Shown: positions 1 through 12,900, numbered from the stretch's first letter. The stretch: 64,000 nt of DNA from Schistosoma mansoni (GCF_000237925.1 NC_031497.1:21062325-21126324); one strand, 5' to 3'. The notes: a model not told the origin generated them from the sequence alone. Translations and numbers: made by a program.

Positions 1-1640
1 AAACTCTTCTAGGGTTACTTCTGGTTCCAAGTCCGGATAAAGGAGGGTTAGCAATCCTCATCTCATGGAAGAAAAACATTGGTGATAAATCTTTAGCTAG
101 AAAAAACAATTTCAAGCATTTAAACTCTGCTCTGAGAGTTGAGGGGTCTTCAATTAAAAGAGTTATGAAGCTTCACGATGAAAGTAGAGATTCTTCGGAA
201 ATCTCGAGGCCGATGCCCCTTCTGATAACCAGAATAACGATCAACATAGGTACATAGAACGTTCTCACAACGTGAAAGACCAGAAGGACCATTCAAATAG
301 CTGCAGAAATAAGAAGATACAACCTGATTGATCTTGGAATAAGTGAAACCTATTGGATGTAAACTGGGCAGAAAAAATTAGCTTTTGGAAACGTTCTGTT
401 GTACTCTTGCGATGAAAAAGAGTGTTGTTGAACCGAATGAAAGATTCGAAATCAACAGGCTAGATTCCGTTAGGATCGGTTACCTACAAACCAAGTCGTG
501 ACACTACGAATCATTGTTGAACAATCAGTTAAATGGAACTCGTCACTATACATTAGCTTCCTTGACTATGAAAAGGCGTTTGACAGTGTGGATAGGAGAA
601 CATTATGGAACCTTTTTCGGCACTATGGTGTACCTGAGAAAATCGTCAACATCACACGGAATTCATACGATGGACTACAAAGTAGTGCATGAAGGGTAGC
701 CCACAAATTCATTCTGATTAAGAACCGGGGTCAGACAACGCTGCTTACTCTCTCTCTTTCCTCCTTCTTCTGGTGGTTGACTGGATTAGGAAGACCTCTA
801 CATCTGAGGCGAAGCACATAATACAATGGACAGATTGGGTGTAACCGAACGATTTTGAATTTTCAGATGACCTAGCTCCCCTATCCCATACACAGAAACA
901 AACACAGGTCAAGACAAACAGTGTAGCAACAGCCTGTGTATCAGTATACTTCAACATACACAAAGTAAGCAGCAAGACCCTCAAACACGACACAAAGAGC
1001 ACCAACCCAATCACACTTGATGAAGAAGCTGTGGAAGAGGTGAAAACTTTCACTTATCTGAATAGCATTATCGATGAACAAGGAGGATGTGATGCAAATG
1101 TGAAGGCACGAATTGACAAAGTAAGGTGGTATTCTTACATTTGAAGAAAATATGGAACTAAAAACAACTGTTAGGCAATACCAAAGTCAGTATTTTGTGT
1201 ACAAACATCAAGGAAATTCTGTTATAGTCAGCTGAAACTGGAGAAACTACTACAACTATCATCCAAAAGGTGCAGATATTTGTAAACAATTGTCTACGCA
1301 AGATAATCGAGATTCGTTTGCCGAGTACCATCAGCAACGACCTGCTAGGGCATAAAACAGACCAGTTTCCTGCTGAATAAATCAGTAAAGGAGGGTAGAG
1401 TTGAGTAGGGAATACATTTCGGAAATCACTACACTGGATCACGAGACAAGCCCAGAATGGGAATCCCGAAGGCTAAAGGAAAAGAGGTAGACCAAAAAAC
1501 ACATTGTGTCGGGAATTGGAGACAGACGTCAAAAGAATAACTAGGACTTGGCAATAACTGGATAAGAGAGTCCAGGAGAGAGTTGATTGGAGACTCCTGA
1601 TTCACGAAGGGTAGCAGGGGTAAGTAAGTATGATATTACA
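1..1640 (+). mobile_element. Decayed RTE-like LINE copy with an internal deletion
   Basis: A non-LTR retrotransposon cut by the left window edge. Bases 28-75 match the element's 5' leader, which recurs inverted at 39065-39185. Bases 205-410 resemble the start of the AP-type endonuclease (RRYNLIDLGISETYWM). From about 422 the sequence jumps into the reverse transcriptase (VLLNRMKD, then [17 protein letters not shown] at 555-610), so most of the endonuclease and the N-terminal RT are missing. The C-terminal region is recognisable as FTYLNSIIDEQGG near 1050-1085. The copy ends near 1640 in a TAAG-type tail. It has many stops and frameshifts and cannot code. The family assignment (the RTE group that includes SR2, SR3 and Perere-3) is from memory; the exact family is not decided. 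Confidence 0.75.
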
Positions 1641-2260
1641 GCTATTTTTATGGTTTGTAACCTGACTGATTTTTTTAGACTTATATCTTCTCATGAATTC
1701 ATTCACTCTATTTATTAGTAGGATGCCATTTTTGTCTTTGTCACATGCATTGTCATTTTATTTAGATAACGCCACCCTTCTTTTAATAGCCTTTTTCATA
1801 AAACGTTCAACACATCTAGAAATATAGCACACAAAACTTAATGACAAATTTGTCTAGAAAAAAATAGGAAAATCATATAATAAAAATGAATAAGAACGAC
1901 ATGTGTTACCTTTCTAAATAAAAATATGATCAAGATGGAATTCATTCGTTTCAAATGTACCTATCTTACTGCATTAGGATTTTCGTTAGGTGTAGACTGC
2001 AGGACGTGTGCTTAGTCCTACTTAGAACTCTTTAAATGGATGAACCTATGTCCTGGTGTTAACTTTCATTTATAAATATTGCTGTCGAAGAAGATCCACA
2101 GAAAGACTGCTCTTGATTCATATACTAAGCTGTTTGTAAAATATCTGAAGCCTCTCAGTTACATTGTTTCTAAGATCACATCCACAACTTTGTAATATTA
2201 ACCAACACAGCCTAACCCAACTGGAACATTCTTTGATACTATGCCATAAACTGATCGCCT
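1641..2260. other. AT-rich stretch without recognised feature
   Basis: No convincing exon, tRNA or repeat boundary was seen between the LINE tail and the first family A copy. Confidence 0.4.
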
Positions 2261-2541
2261 TAGGATCCTGGAGCCCATGTGCACCATTGGTTTAGAATCA
2301 GGGCTTTCCAACTCTCCTAAGTGGGTCTTGCGTACCCACTAACCCGGTTTAATTGTTGGATATTCACTTTCCGTCCTCTCAATTTCTTAGACAACCCCCG
2401 CAACGAGAGGGGTAGTAACTAGGACTTTCCTAGCAGTTGTTACATATGTATGGTCATATGAGAGTATTTCGAGAGAGAGAGTGTGTGTGTGTGTGTGTTT
2501 GAGATCTTCCTACCCTCGATCTTACCAGGGTATTTGGGGGC
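2261..2541 (-). repeat. Family A retroposon, 5' half
   Basis: Reverse-oriented 5' portion of the ~520-bp family A. The element start (CCCCCAAATACCCTGGTA in sense) is at the right end and the copy stops mid-element on the left. A CT/GT-rich expansion at about 2471-2498 replaces the usual CTCTCTCT tract. No coding frame. Confidence 0.75.
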
Positions 2542-3181
2542 CTAGATGCAGAAGCTCATACCAATGATTTCCTGGATAAGACGGGCGCCGTCACAAAAGT
2601 ATGCCATACTGTAGTGGTGCTGTCTGTTCAAACCTCAGCGGTCATATATAACATTATATGGTGTTATCTATATTAACTATTTTAAGAGTATGAAGGCGCC
2701 ATAGAGTTCTGGCTTAGTAGTTAAAGCTTATAACTAACTTTTGGTCAAGGGACCACAGGTTTGAACACTTTTCTACTCAATTGAATTTGACAATACATAA
2801 AGTCTGGCTCAACCATGTCTATATAAAACTTTATGAAGCGATAGTTTAGTGAGTAAAACACCACTGAGCTGTCAATCTTAATTTCACTCCACTTTTTGTT
2901 CTATGATCCGTTACGTATTATCATATGCCTTCACACAAAATTGTCTCCAAGTTAAGTGTCCAAATATGAACCTGTTTACTGAGTGACCTTTTTTGTATGA
3001 TAATTATTCTTCACACAGGCCGAAAGCTACAGAGCCTTTTGCACAAAGGGTTCATATATGTATATTGATATTCTTATCTATAAATCTACTTCCATTTAAG
3101 TAATTACTTGGATAACAAACAATTATCATTATAATAATTATTGTTCAAATTAAAATGTTCAACAATTAAAATCATTAAATT
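2542..3181. other. Unannotated stretch with a possible tRNA-like relic
   Basis: At about 2712-2770 an A-box-like TGGCTTAGTAGTTAAAGC is followed about 44 bases later by a B-box-like GGTTTGAACAC. This could be an old tRNA-derived SINE head, but no body or tail could be matched. The rest is AT-rich and featureless. Confidence 0.3.
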
Positions 3182-3365
3182 CACTTGGTATTATTTTGTT
3201 TGAATCTTCCCATCGATTTTGTTAGGACTGCAACTGGTCAGTCTCTAATTGGCATATGTGCATACTGTGCGTATTGCCTCGATATACCTTAATTCACAAG
3301 CATGGTTAGCAGAGATGGATAGTGGCTAGCAGTGGAATCCAGGACGCAATATTCACATTGATCGG
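3182..3365 (-). repeat. Family C (Smalpha-like) SINE fragment
   Basis: Contains the conserved Smalpha-like tail (GAATCTTCCCATCGAT on the + strand, then GACTGCAACTGGTCAGTCTC) and the 3' strand of the hammerhead (GTGGAATCCAGGACGC). The copy breaks before the hammerhead core and the tRNA-like head, so no complete ribozyme is present. Confidence 0.75.
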
Positions 3366-3963
3366 TTCAAATGTTCAACTCCAGCTAAGTCCTTAGTTGG
3401 CATAGTTAGCAGGTTTTTCATGATTCACATACAATTTGTTTTTATAATTTCAATGAAATTCGGAATTAATTAAATTATGACTCAAATTTCGTTGAAACAA
3501 TTTCAAAAGGCCATAGAAAATCTGTAAAATGCACACAAAATCAATGATTTACATAGACTCTATGCTCATTCTACAGTTTGTTCAATACCATCGGGATTTA
3601 AACTAATTACTTAAGTACTCTATTCATTGTAGCTTCTCCAACTGAACTGCCGACAAAAAAAATCTATATTTCCGGATAATGGTTTATACCTAACATCAAA
3701 ATATAGTGCCCACAATGTCGAGTTAACTAGATTAGCGATCACATTGTAACTTGCTCAGTCGATTTGAATTAGTACCAAGAACTAAAAGCGAATGATACTG
3801 GTTACCAATCAATGTGAATATCTCAGTTGTGCAAAGTTTTATTTATTAGTGATAAAGTCTCAGTTTGTGACACTGACTGACGAAAATTCAAAAACCACAG
3901 AAAGCATTTGTTCGCTTGGAACTGAAGTTATTCTTTATTGACGAGTAGTCACTATCAACCTCA
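3366..3963. other. AT-rich stretch without recognised feature
   Basis: Nothing identified between the SINE fragment and the first assembly gap. Confidence 0.35.
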
Positions 3964-4163
3964 NNNNNNNNNNNNNNNNNNNNNNNNNNNNNNNNNNNNN
4001 NNNNNNNNNNNNNNNNNNNNNNNNNNNNNNNNNNNNNNNNNNNNNNNNNNNNNNNNNNNNNNNNNNNNNNNNNNNNNNNNNNNNNNNNNNNNNNNNNNNN
4101 NNNNNNNNNNNNNNNNNNNNNNNNNNNNNNNNNNNNNNNNNNNNNNNNNNNNNNNNNNNNNNN
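3964..4163. other. Assembly gap (200 N)
   Basis: Exactly 200 N, a placeholder length, so the true distance is unknown. Any frame running through it is an artefact. Confidence 0.99.
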
Positions 4164-4179
4164 ATATTGAGGTTTGTGT

Positions 4180-4645
4180 AGTAAGGACAAAAGGCCTACG
4201 GCCTATGTAATTATTTCTGTTGTACGCTTCTGTGAGTGTCTAGTCTTCTCTTAAATGAGTCAATTGAAGTTGAGGACACCACAGCTTCGGGCAGCAAGTT
4301 CCAGGAATTGATGACTAGGTGTGAAAACCTGTATGCCACAGGTATTTTGTTCGTTCTTGGCTTTTCTACTCTCCTGGTATGTCCTTTGAGATGTCCATAT
4401 CCAGCAGGAAACAAAAGAGAGGATGTATTAGGTTAGAAATCACTTCTTATTATCGTATACATCAAAATCAGACCACCTCTTACTCTTCAATAGGACAGAC
4501 TAGAGGTGTCTAGCTTTTCAAATCGTTCTTTATATGACAAACGCAGGAGTTCTGGAATTGCAACGGTAGCTGCCCCTGATACTTTTTCCAGGACATCCGG
4601 GTCACTGTTATTTCTAGCCAGATTTTTACATCACCAGCGTATAGT
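4180..4645 (-). mobile_element. CR1-like LINE, 3' coding fragment
   Basis: The - strand frame at 4211-4414 reads GHLKGHTRRVEKPRTNK ... INSWNLLPEAVVSSTSID SFKRRLDTH, the typical C-terminus of CR1/Jockey-type reverse transcriptases (a W-N-x-L-P block, then x-F-K-x-x-L-D). Further upstream in the element, at about 4500-4640, the - strand gives ARNNSDPDVLEKVSGAAT and LSYKERFEKLD, which matches the region before that end. The two parts are interrupted, so this is a decayed 5'-truncated copy. Schistosomes have CR1-clade elements (SR1/Perere-like); the exact family was not determined. Confidence 0.65.
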
Positions 4646-4844
4646 AACATTGGGGACTGATCAAAAGTTACAAAAAAAAACGAATGTTCAAATTATTGGC
4701 AATCGAAAGCGCTTGTTGTTTTTGCTTACAAATTGATTACATCTAAACTAGTTACCGAGTTAATAACCACTAATTAATAGGATATATATGCAGCAAAAGA
4801 CCATTATTGATACGAGTTCGAAGTATCCCATTGTTAATATTTAG

Positions 4845-5175
4845 GACTGAAATTTGATCATTCTCTATTGGCATTTTTAAATCCTATGCTGATTACACCG
4901 ATATAGTCAGTTTGTCGCATGTTTTCTTTAAATGAATATATTTTAGCTTGCGGTAAAATTTGGGATGTGCTGTCCGTTCCATTTAAGACTCGTCATCTGA
5001 ATACACATGCACCCTTGTAATGATGTTTACATTGAGACTAACTCACTATCTTTCACTTCAAACATTATTGCTTTATCGATTGAGCTACTGCGTTCATATG
5101 GTCATTGGGATGCAGATATATCCAGCTAGTGAGCGCTAAATAAGACGAAACCTATTTCCTGGATTCTACACATAT
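4845..5175. repeat. Rearranged family C (Smalpha-like) SINE relic
   Basis: A degraded tail (- strand) at 4845-4910 and an inverted tRNA-like head at about 5020-5095 are followed by a + strand hammerhead remnant at 5110-5165. The remnant keeps the helix I strands (ATCCAG and CTGGAT) and GACGAAAC, but the CTGANGAG box is altered and the cleavage triplet is lost. It should be inactive. Confidence 0.5.
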
Positions 5176-5805
5176 GTAACTCTTCATTTATCGACCGATG
5201 AAAGGGAAATTTTATTTTGTTTTTCAAAATAATTATCTATTTATACCTTTTGCTAGAATTTCTCCTCTAAATGAAGTTAATTTCTCATCTTGAATATCTT
5301 GTACATCAGATGGTGAACTGTTTAAAACTACAGGGTTTGAAATAAGACATAAACTTTCTATTGTTCGTTTCTATGTATGTTTCTTGAGTACCCATTGTTG
5401 TTATTGATTAAGTTGAACTGTGATCAGTAGTTTAATAGACTCATTATGTACATTATTTTTTAATGTTGAAGTTAGTTAACATAGGAAACCCTACTGATCA
5501 TTAAACATTTTGAGCTAAGATTGGATTATCAGTGACTTATTGATTTATTCTTTCAGTTTTCTAAAAAAGGGGTAATATTTTTATTATTATCATCGATTAA
5601 TTATCGATGGTTAATGTTTATTCAGTAAATTATTTATCAGTATATTCATAGTTGAATATACCCCTTCTGATTATCAGTATGTTGTCAAGTACTACTCAGT
5701 TTAATATATACAAATCTGACTATTAATCAGTGTAAATTATGTAGACACATTACTTTACATATAGACAGTGAATAGTCAACTAACAACGATTATCCTTTAA
5801 ATGCT
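5176..5805. other. AT-rich stretch without recognised feature
   Basis: No exon-like or repeat-like structure recognised before the LINE insertion. Confidence 0.35.
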
Positions 5806-7770
5806 ATGAGAATAATAAAGTATGGATATACTATTCGTTCTCAATCTAGAAGATTGAATCGATGGGCAGAACACTTTACGGATCAGTTCAACTGGCCTTC
5901 AGTCACACTTCAATTACCCACGATCCCCAGTCGTCCTGAATGGCAAATTAATGTAAGTCCTCCAACTCTCTACGAGGTTGAAAAAGCTATAGGAAATCTG
6001 AAGCGAGGGAGTGCAGCAGGCCCTGACAGGTTTATCCCTGAGATTTTTAAGGATGGTGGTCCAATACTAGCAGTGAGATTGACTGAGGTCTTAGGTAGAA
6101 TCTGGGAACTGGACGTAATTCCATCTGACTGGTCCCAATCACTGATTGTGCCAGTCTATAAGAAAGGACAAAAGTCCTCCTGTGAAAATCACAGAGGGAT
6201 CAGTTTGACTAATATAGTGTCTAAAATATTAGCTTCAATAATACTAGGACGCCTAACCAAAGCTCGTGAAGAGCAGACTAGAGAAAACCAGGATGGTTTT
6301 CGACCTGGACGTGGTTGTATAGACCAGATATTCACTCTACGTCAGGTCCTAGAACATAGACATACATTCAGACGTCCCACAATCGTAGTATTTCTTGACC
6401 TTAAGGCGGCATTTGACTCCGTTGATCGTGAGGTCCTATGGCAGTGTTTGTCACTGAAAGGAGTACCAGAGAAGTACATTAACCTCATAAAGGCTCTCTA
6501 CTCGAACACAACTGGTCGAGTTAGAGCCTATGGCGAACTGTCATCAGAATTGATTACCTCGAGTGGTGTTCGTCAAGGCTGTCCACTCTCCCCATTCTTG
6601 TTTAACTTTGTCATTGACATACTTTTAGAGATAACAATTTCATCAGCTAAACCTCCAGGAGTTGGACTTTTACCGGGAGGCTCACTTGTTGACTTGGAAT
6701 ACGCAGACGACATAGTTTTACTTGGTGAGGACGCTGGCAACATGCAGAGTCTTCTGACCACTATAAGCAACAATGCAGGCATGTTCGGGATGCGATTCTC
6801 TCCCTCGAAGTGCAAAATGTTACTTCAGGATTGGGTTGCAGCGACACCTGAACTAATGATAGGGAGTGAAGAAGTTGAGCGTGTTGACTGCTTCACTTAT
6901 CTTGGGAGTCTCATCAGCCCTTGTGGTCTGGTGTGTGACGAAATCTCAGCACGGATATAGAAGGCTCGTCTAGCTTTCGCCAACTTGCGTCATTTATGGC
7001 GTAGGCGAGATATCCGTCTAGCAACAAAAGGACGGGTTTACTGTGCAGCAGTTCGTTCCGTCCTACTTTATGGCAGTGAAACATGGCCGATAAGAGTAGA
7101 GGATATTCGTAGGCTACTAGTATTCGATCACAGGTGTCTTCGAAGCATTGCTCGTATATTCTGGGACCACCGGGTAAGTAATGCAGTTGTTAAGAAACGG
7201 GTACTAGGTAAGGATGCCATCTCAACTGATGAAGTTTCACTACTTCATCAGTTGAGATGGCTGGGACACGTGTTACGTATGCCCAACCACCGACTGCCCC
7301 GACGTGCAATGTTTCATGGTGTATGAGTAGGTTGGAAGAAAGCTAGGGGCGGCCAGAACAAAACGTGGCACAAATCCATGAAGTCGCTGACAAGTGGACT
7401 GAGCCATGTTGGTAGATGTAGACTACCTGGTTGGGATTCGCGAGATGATAGCAATCGATGGTTAGAGACCTTGAATGACATGGCTCAAAATCGTTTGCAA
7501 TGGCGAAGGTGCATCCACTCTTTGTGTTCTCCTGAATTCTAATCTTCTGAATTCCTCATGTCTCTATCTTTTTCTCTTTCCAAATTTATTTCGCTGGATT
7601 ATACTCCTTCAATAACTTCTTCAAACCCTAATCTTTCACATAATGCTTATACTCTTACTACTTCTACCACTATGGGATTTGAATCGAAACTGCATCTCTG
7701 TGTTAATGTGGTATGGCAACTCGAACTGATGTACGTACGTACGAAGTTCTAAGTTGTGACTGACTGACTG
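5806..7770 (+). mobile_element. 5'-truncated RTE-like LINE with almost open RT frame
   Basis: A reverse-transcriptase frame runs from 5806 to a TAA at 7540-7542, about 578 codons, broken only by a TAG at 6958-6960 and a TGA at 7324-7326. It shows the standard RT blocks: GPDRFIPEIFK, the finger block IVPVYKKGQKSSCENHRGIS, FLDLKAAFDSVDREVLW, GVRQGCPLSPFLFNF, the catalytic box EYADDIVLL (about 6697-6720), FTYLGSLISPCG and the C-terminal VLLYGSETWP and LRWLGHVLRM. The endonuclease is absent, so it is a 5'-truncated insertion. A ~225-bp 3' UTR follows and ends near 7770 in TGACTGACTGACTGATAATAATAG. This is a different family from the one at 1-1640; SR2 is a possible identity from memory. A diverged 3' relative lies at 40835-41395. 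Confidence 0.85.
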
Positions 7771-7935
7771 ATAATAATAGTTTATAGTTCAAAATAAAGC
7801 TTATAATAAGGGGGACACGAATATGAATAGTTTAGTTATTTACCGATTATACAACAAAAAATATTTGCATAATATGGGTCCATAAATGGATCCCAAAGTT
7901 ACTATTCATTATCTTTATAGAGGCATAACAGTTGC
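7767..7935 (+). repeat. Repeat F, copy 1
   Basis: AATAATAGTTTATAGTTCAA and the following ~165 bases match 60168-60333 with scattered differences. It abuts the LINE tail, so the LINE may have inserted into or beside it. No known family recognised. Confidence 0.5.
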
Positions 7936-8370
7936 TGACATAATCTTTTGCTAAATTCTATTTACTCATATTAGTTTATTCATTCAAAATCAGCTTACAA
8001 GTGTAAATCGTCAACTATTTTTCCTAAAAAAAAACATTCCAAACTAATTGTAGAAAGTTTTTTACTAGATATGTAATGCTTATTGAATGCATTTGTTTTT
8101 CGATTCGGTTGCTATGGTGTTTTTTTGTTTTCCACTTCTATCTACTATATTCTGCCTGAGAAAAAATGTTATCACATTATATAAAAAGAAACCATAGGAA
8201 AAGGAAGATTTTTTGAATTTTCAACAAAATTGACTTAAATTATAAAATTGCTACTAATAAAACTGTACATGGAGAAATTTCCTTGAAGAAGAGATTTTCT
8301 GAAGAATGAATGATAACTGGGAAAAATGAGTCTATTTTTGTAGCAGTTATTCACATAAACTCACTAATAG
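7936..8370. other. AT-rich stretch without recognised feature
   Basis: Nothing identified. Confidence 0.35.
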
Positions 8371-8836
8371 ATTTATTAATTTATTTAAACACATAAATAT
8401 TGATAGAAGGAGGCACCAGATATATATGCGCCACACAAATCTCATTTGATTTGTGTGCGGTCTGTGATACCGCCCGGGAGCCCAAACCGAAGGAGGTGGT
8501 TTTCTTAGGAGGCCACACCCAGAGCCTTTGACCTGAAGGTCTGATCCACAAGGTAGTGGAGCATCGTGAGGAGATGCAGTCCCATGGTAGCCGGTGACCA
8601 ACGATTGGTTCATACGCCATTTGTTCCCTCAGCAGGATACTGGAGCCAGTCCATGTGCACCATTGGTTTGGAATCAGGGTTTTCCAATTCACCTAGGTGG
8701 ACTTTTTGTGTTCACCAATCCGGTTAAAGCGCTGGACATTTGCCTTTCGTCCTCTCAATATCGTAAACAACATTAATGCCATGAGAAGGCAGTGAGTAGA
8801 ACTTCCCTGACAGAGGTAAATACGCTGTATATATAA
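8371..8836 (-). repeat. Family A retroposon, nearly full length
   Basis: Reverse-oriented copy: the (AAAT)n tail is at the left (ATTTATTTAAACACATAAAT on the + strand) and the body runs to about 8836, where the 5'-most ~70 bases of the family are missing. The open frames here are shadows; the same stretches are not open in other copies. Confidence 0.8.
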
Positions 8837-8934
8837 GGGAAGTCTGTAACATGAGTAACGAATTTTATTGTAATTAGCAAAAATATTCAGCCCTCTACAA
8901 TGTTGGTGAAAGTTTTAGGTTATATTCGTTACAG

Positions 8935-9080
8935 ATTGATTTCAGTTGAGGTACCATTAAAAACTAGGAAGCGATGAGCAGCTGTTTCGTATCAGTATGA
9001 GGCTCTTCAATAATGCGCAACCATGATTCTGCCAGTGAAGGAGCCCATAACGTCTAGGCTTCACGTCTAACACTTAACCA
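8935..9080 (-). repeat. Family B relic
   Basis: Degenerate match to the left end of family B: AACTAGGAAGCGATGAGCAG, then the hammerhead region, then a tRNA-like part ending CACTTAACCA. No intact ribozyme core. Confidence 0.45.
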
Positions 9081-9836
9081 TTTTTACCATATTACAATTT
9101 AGAAGGAAAGTTATTTAAATAAAAGAGCCTATAGAACATGTAACTAGTAGATAATCTGATGTGGTTTATGTATCAACAAGATCGTAGCTTAGCTGTTTAA
9201 GCAGTCAGCTATTTGTGATCACTTTAATCTATTTTTGTTATTTCTTTTTCAGAATTGCGTATAAATTTTTAAGTCCTCTCAAGTCTAATTGTATGGCTTT
9301 CGAAGGTGACTCTTTTACTAAATGGATCTCATCTGAAAGCTTCCCTTCTATCATCTTTCGCGTTACATTTTTTAAAATGCCCCTCATGAAAAGCTATCAC
9401 TTGACCATATCGATTTGTTGATATGCTCCGATATATAATTAGGTGAAAATTGTATTTACAACTATTGTTTCCCGGTTAATTTCTCTGCTTATATAATCTA
9501 TTTCTTTTATTGGAAAACCATCCTTCTTACTTACTAACTAACTATAGAAAATAAGAACACTATTATGTTCCGCTTTTTAGCAATACTCTTAATGAATAAA
9601 TCCTTGCTGTTCTATCTCTTTTGTTAGCTTGTGGACAAAACAGATTTATGAAGGTGAAAAGATTGTTTGTTGGAATGTTGGTGCGACGAGAGTTCCTCCT
9701 TACGTTTATTTGTCAACCCCATGTTTATTTATTTGCCCAGCTGTGTTTGATATCTAATATCAATTGCATTTAAATGTTTCCTATATATATATGCACATTA
9801 GTTTAATATTTTTTTTCTTTCTTCACATTTGTTTAG
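9081..9836. other. Probable intron of the INPP5F-like gene
   Basis: Lies upstream of the first recognised exon. A frame at 9254-9421 follows a good acceptor (TTTCTTTTTCAG at about 9252), but its translation shows no similarity to a SAC phosphatase, so I did not call it an exon. Confidence 0.35.
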
Positions 9837-9968
9837 TCATGTACACGTTCTCATCCAGAAATTCCAAAGAAAAACATCAAACCAACAACACAAAACCTTC
9901 CCCAACGTCCTTTTATGAAATTAATGCAAAAACATGTCATACCTCCTGATGCTAGAAATCCAAGATGG
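9837..9968 (+). CDS. INPP5F: INPP5F-like exon a (44 codons)
   Basis: Acceptor TTTGTTTAG ends at 9836 and donor GTAAGA starts at 9969. The exon is in phase 0 at both ends and encodes [20 protein letters not shown] ... [15 protein letters not shown]. It lies where INPP5F has the basic linker between its N-terminal region and the SAC core; similarity is weak (a Cys-basic start like CKKHHF in the human protein). The longer frame here in another phase (from 9764) is a shadow. Supported mainly by splice sites, phase and the next exon. Confidence 0.6.
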
Positions 9969-12900
9969 GTAAGATAAACTATTTAATTAAAGTTGAGTAG
10001 TATAAATATATTTACATATTATTTTTCTCTCCACTGTTTGAAAATGCGCATTGTGTTCAGGCTACTGTTAGACTGTGTAATTCAAGTAGCTTGAAATATT
10101 AATATTAGAAAAGTAAACGTCTGAGAACACCTTCAATTTTCGATTCATTATCTTCCCGTTTGATCTTTCTGAGACTTTTCAACTAAAATAATCAATTTAT
10201 CATGTTATTATGTCAAACAATATTCAATTTAATCCAGTTTTTTCAACCTTGTTATTCCATAAGTATTTTTCTCTTTCATAGCCGCTTAGGTCAGAAACTA
10301 ATCCTAAGTAATCTAAGTATGGGTAAACCTTAAAACTTTATTAATTACTCAAACAAACATCTTCATCTTCATTTATAAAAGATTTTAGTGGTTTTCGTTC
10401 ACTTTCATTCTGTAGAGTGCCTATATATTCAGTAACCTTCCTTGTCCATTTATCTTCTTCTTAAGAGGCCACATGTCACAGTTTTTCTCTCAACCGGGGC
10501 GTAAAGGAAGTTACCTAAGAACTCAGTGTTAATCATTGTGTATACAAATGTTGCTTGACTCTATTTTTAACTCTTTATTATTGTTAGTCATGGTATTTTT
10601 TAAAATTTGTCTATTACTATTGTGAATCTTTTCTTGTTGAGCTTAGATGAAGTATGATTATTTATCAGCCACAAAGACTAATTACATTTCCTATTTCAAT
10701 ATAGTACACTCCTACACACTTAGTGAATTTACTGTAAGCGGAGTTGAAGCAAAATATACTGAATTTGAGTTCCGGCATGAATATCAACATTAGGCTTCAG
10801 GCGCATCGAACTGATAAATCTTAATCAGGATAACACATTTGTCCTGGATTCCAATGCTAGCCGCTATCCAACGCTGATTTAAATGCTTGTGATTTAATGG
10901 CAATATCGAGGCAATTTGTACAGGATGCACATTTACCAAAAGAGACTAATTACTGTCTGTAATATTAACAACTAGAAGATTCAAACAACTCTTACAGATA
11001 CATTTATAATTTATTATCCTTAAAAAGTAGTTAATACTACTCAAACTATCAGCGAATTAGGAAATAGTTTCAACTAAAAGGATAATACCACGTGTATAAC
11101 AGAACACTAAAAAATGACGTCCACAGAACGAAATAAGGATATTGTGAAATAAAAAGGAGAAACAGTTCCTTTTGAAAGGATTAAAAGGTATTACTAAATC
11201 CAATTCAAGTAAGAACAAAGCCAAGCAATTCGTTGTTCAGTTCAGAGAGCTACATCATAGTAGGATCCCAGATAAACTGTATTTTGAGATTTATGGGCTA
11301 TTGTTTAAAGACATTTAAATGTAAAATGGTTAGCACTTCAACAGAAAGTTGTGACGGATCATCGAATGTTAATGTAACATAACTATACTTCATTTCGTCG
11401 TATCATATCATAAGTACGTTACCTCTTCCGTTCCGCTCGCAGTCTTAATGTAGGCCAATAAGTGTGCTATATATGCACTTCTAGAACAACATATTTTAAA
11501 AGGTAACTGAGTCACCGAAACTGACGTTCCAAAATGGTAACATGTATTGAATCATCATCTCCATATCCCAACATGCACTACTAGACCTTCTGATTATCTG
11601 CATAGTGTTTTGAATAATCCGAATACTATTAGTATAATAGTTAACCTTTGAACACACCACTTTGATATATGTTATATGACTTTGGTGAACTCTATCTATC
11701 AAATTCATGATAACGCGAATAAAATTATACAATTATACCATCAAATAGATTTCATGTTTTGTACTTGATTTCATCTAATATTTCTTATCTTGCTTTTTTA
11801 TTTTTGTCTACACTACTGTTTTGGATGATACATACATCTCTTATATCAGAGAATACTTAAACGGAAAGAGAAATATGAACAACGTATTGAGGAGGTAAGA
11901 TAATGTTACTTTCATGTTGTTTATTGATTAGTTGTTATTGCTTAACTTGAAAAAAACAAACTATTATCACATTAACACAGAAATAAAAATCAAGTATTTC
12001 CTTTTCTTGTGTTGTTTCCTTCAATCACTAGCGTCATTTATTCTAACCAATTTTTGTACCAAATGTTTGTTGGGTGTCTGTACTTCAACATTGAATTGTA
12101 AACTCTTAATTGCCCCCAAAGGCCCTGGTATGGCCGAGAGTGGGGAGGGCCCGCCCTCTCTCTCTCCAAATGCTCTCACATGGCTACGCGTATATAGCCT
12201 CTGCCAAGGAAGTCCTACTCACTGCCTTCTCATGGCATTACTGTTGTTTACGAAATTGAGAGGACGAAAAGCAAATGTCCGGCGCTTTAACCGGGTTGGT
12301 GGAAACGGCGAGTTCACTTAAGGGAGTTAGAAAACCCTGATTCCAAACCACTGGTGCACATGGGCTCCTGTATCCTAAGGGAACAAATGGCGTATGAACC
12401 AATTGTTTGTCACCGGCTACCATGTGACTGCATCTTCTTATGATGCTCCACTGCCTTGTGGATCAGACCTTTATGTCAAAGGCTCTGGGTGTGGCCTCCT
12501 AAGAAAACCACCTGCTTCGGTCTGGGCACCCGGGTAGTATCATAGACCTCAGGCAATTAAATAAAATGACAATTTTTTGTGTAGCGCATATATATCTGTT
12601 GCATCCCTGTACCAATATTTATGTGTTCAAATAAATGAAAATAAATAAAGAAGTAAGATAATTTATTATACTGTTGAATAGTTAGATTGCTTTATCCTAG
12701 ATTTTTTAAAAATTTGAGTAGTCTTTCTAAAGTAAGGTTTTAAAGTAGTTTCCTACTCTCACCTACCCATCGTGATTAGAATGTGGATATACGTTTGTGT
12801 GTGTGTGTGTGTGTATGTATCTATGTATATTTTAAGCGCACCTTCGTCTAATTTCTTTAATTACAGTCTATTTCTCTTTGAATCTTTTATATCTTACTTT

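Noticed and set aside
3888-4210. Open frames spanning the first N run on both strands
   Set aside because: They consist mostly of unknown residues; an artefact of the gap. The same holds for 50901-51200.
8347-8692. Overlapping - strand frames of 88 and 103 residues (similar ones at 12238, 34516, 49519, 49769, 55878)
   Set aside because: All lie in family A; frames differ between copies and none is conserved, so the family is non-coding.
9254-9421. Possible upstream exon after TTTCTTTTTCAG
   Set aside because: Good acceptor and an open frame, but the translation has no similarity to any INPP5F region and no matching donor and phase was found.
9764-9949. A + strand frame starting MHLNVSYIYMHISLIFFFFL
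   Set aside because: Shadow of the INPP5F-like exon in another phase; the exon frame has proper splice sites and fits the next exon.
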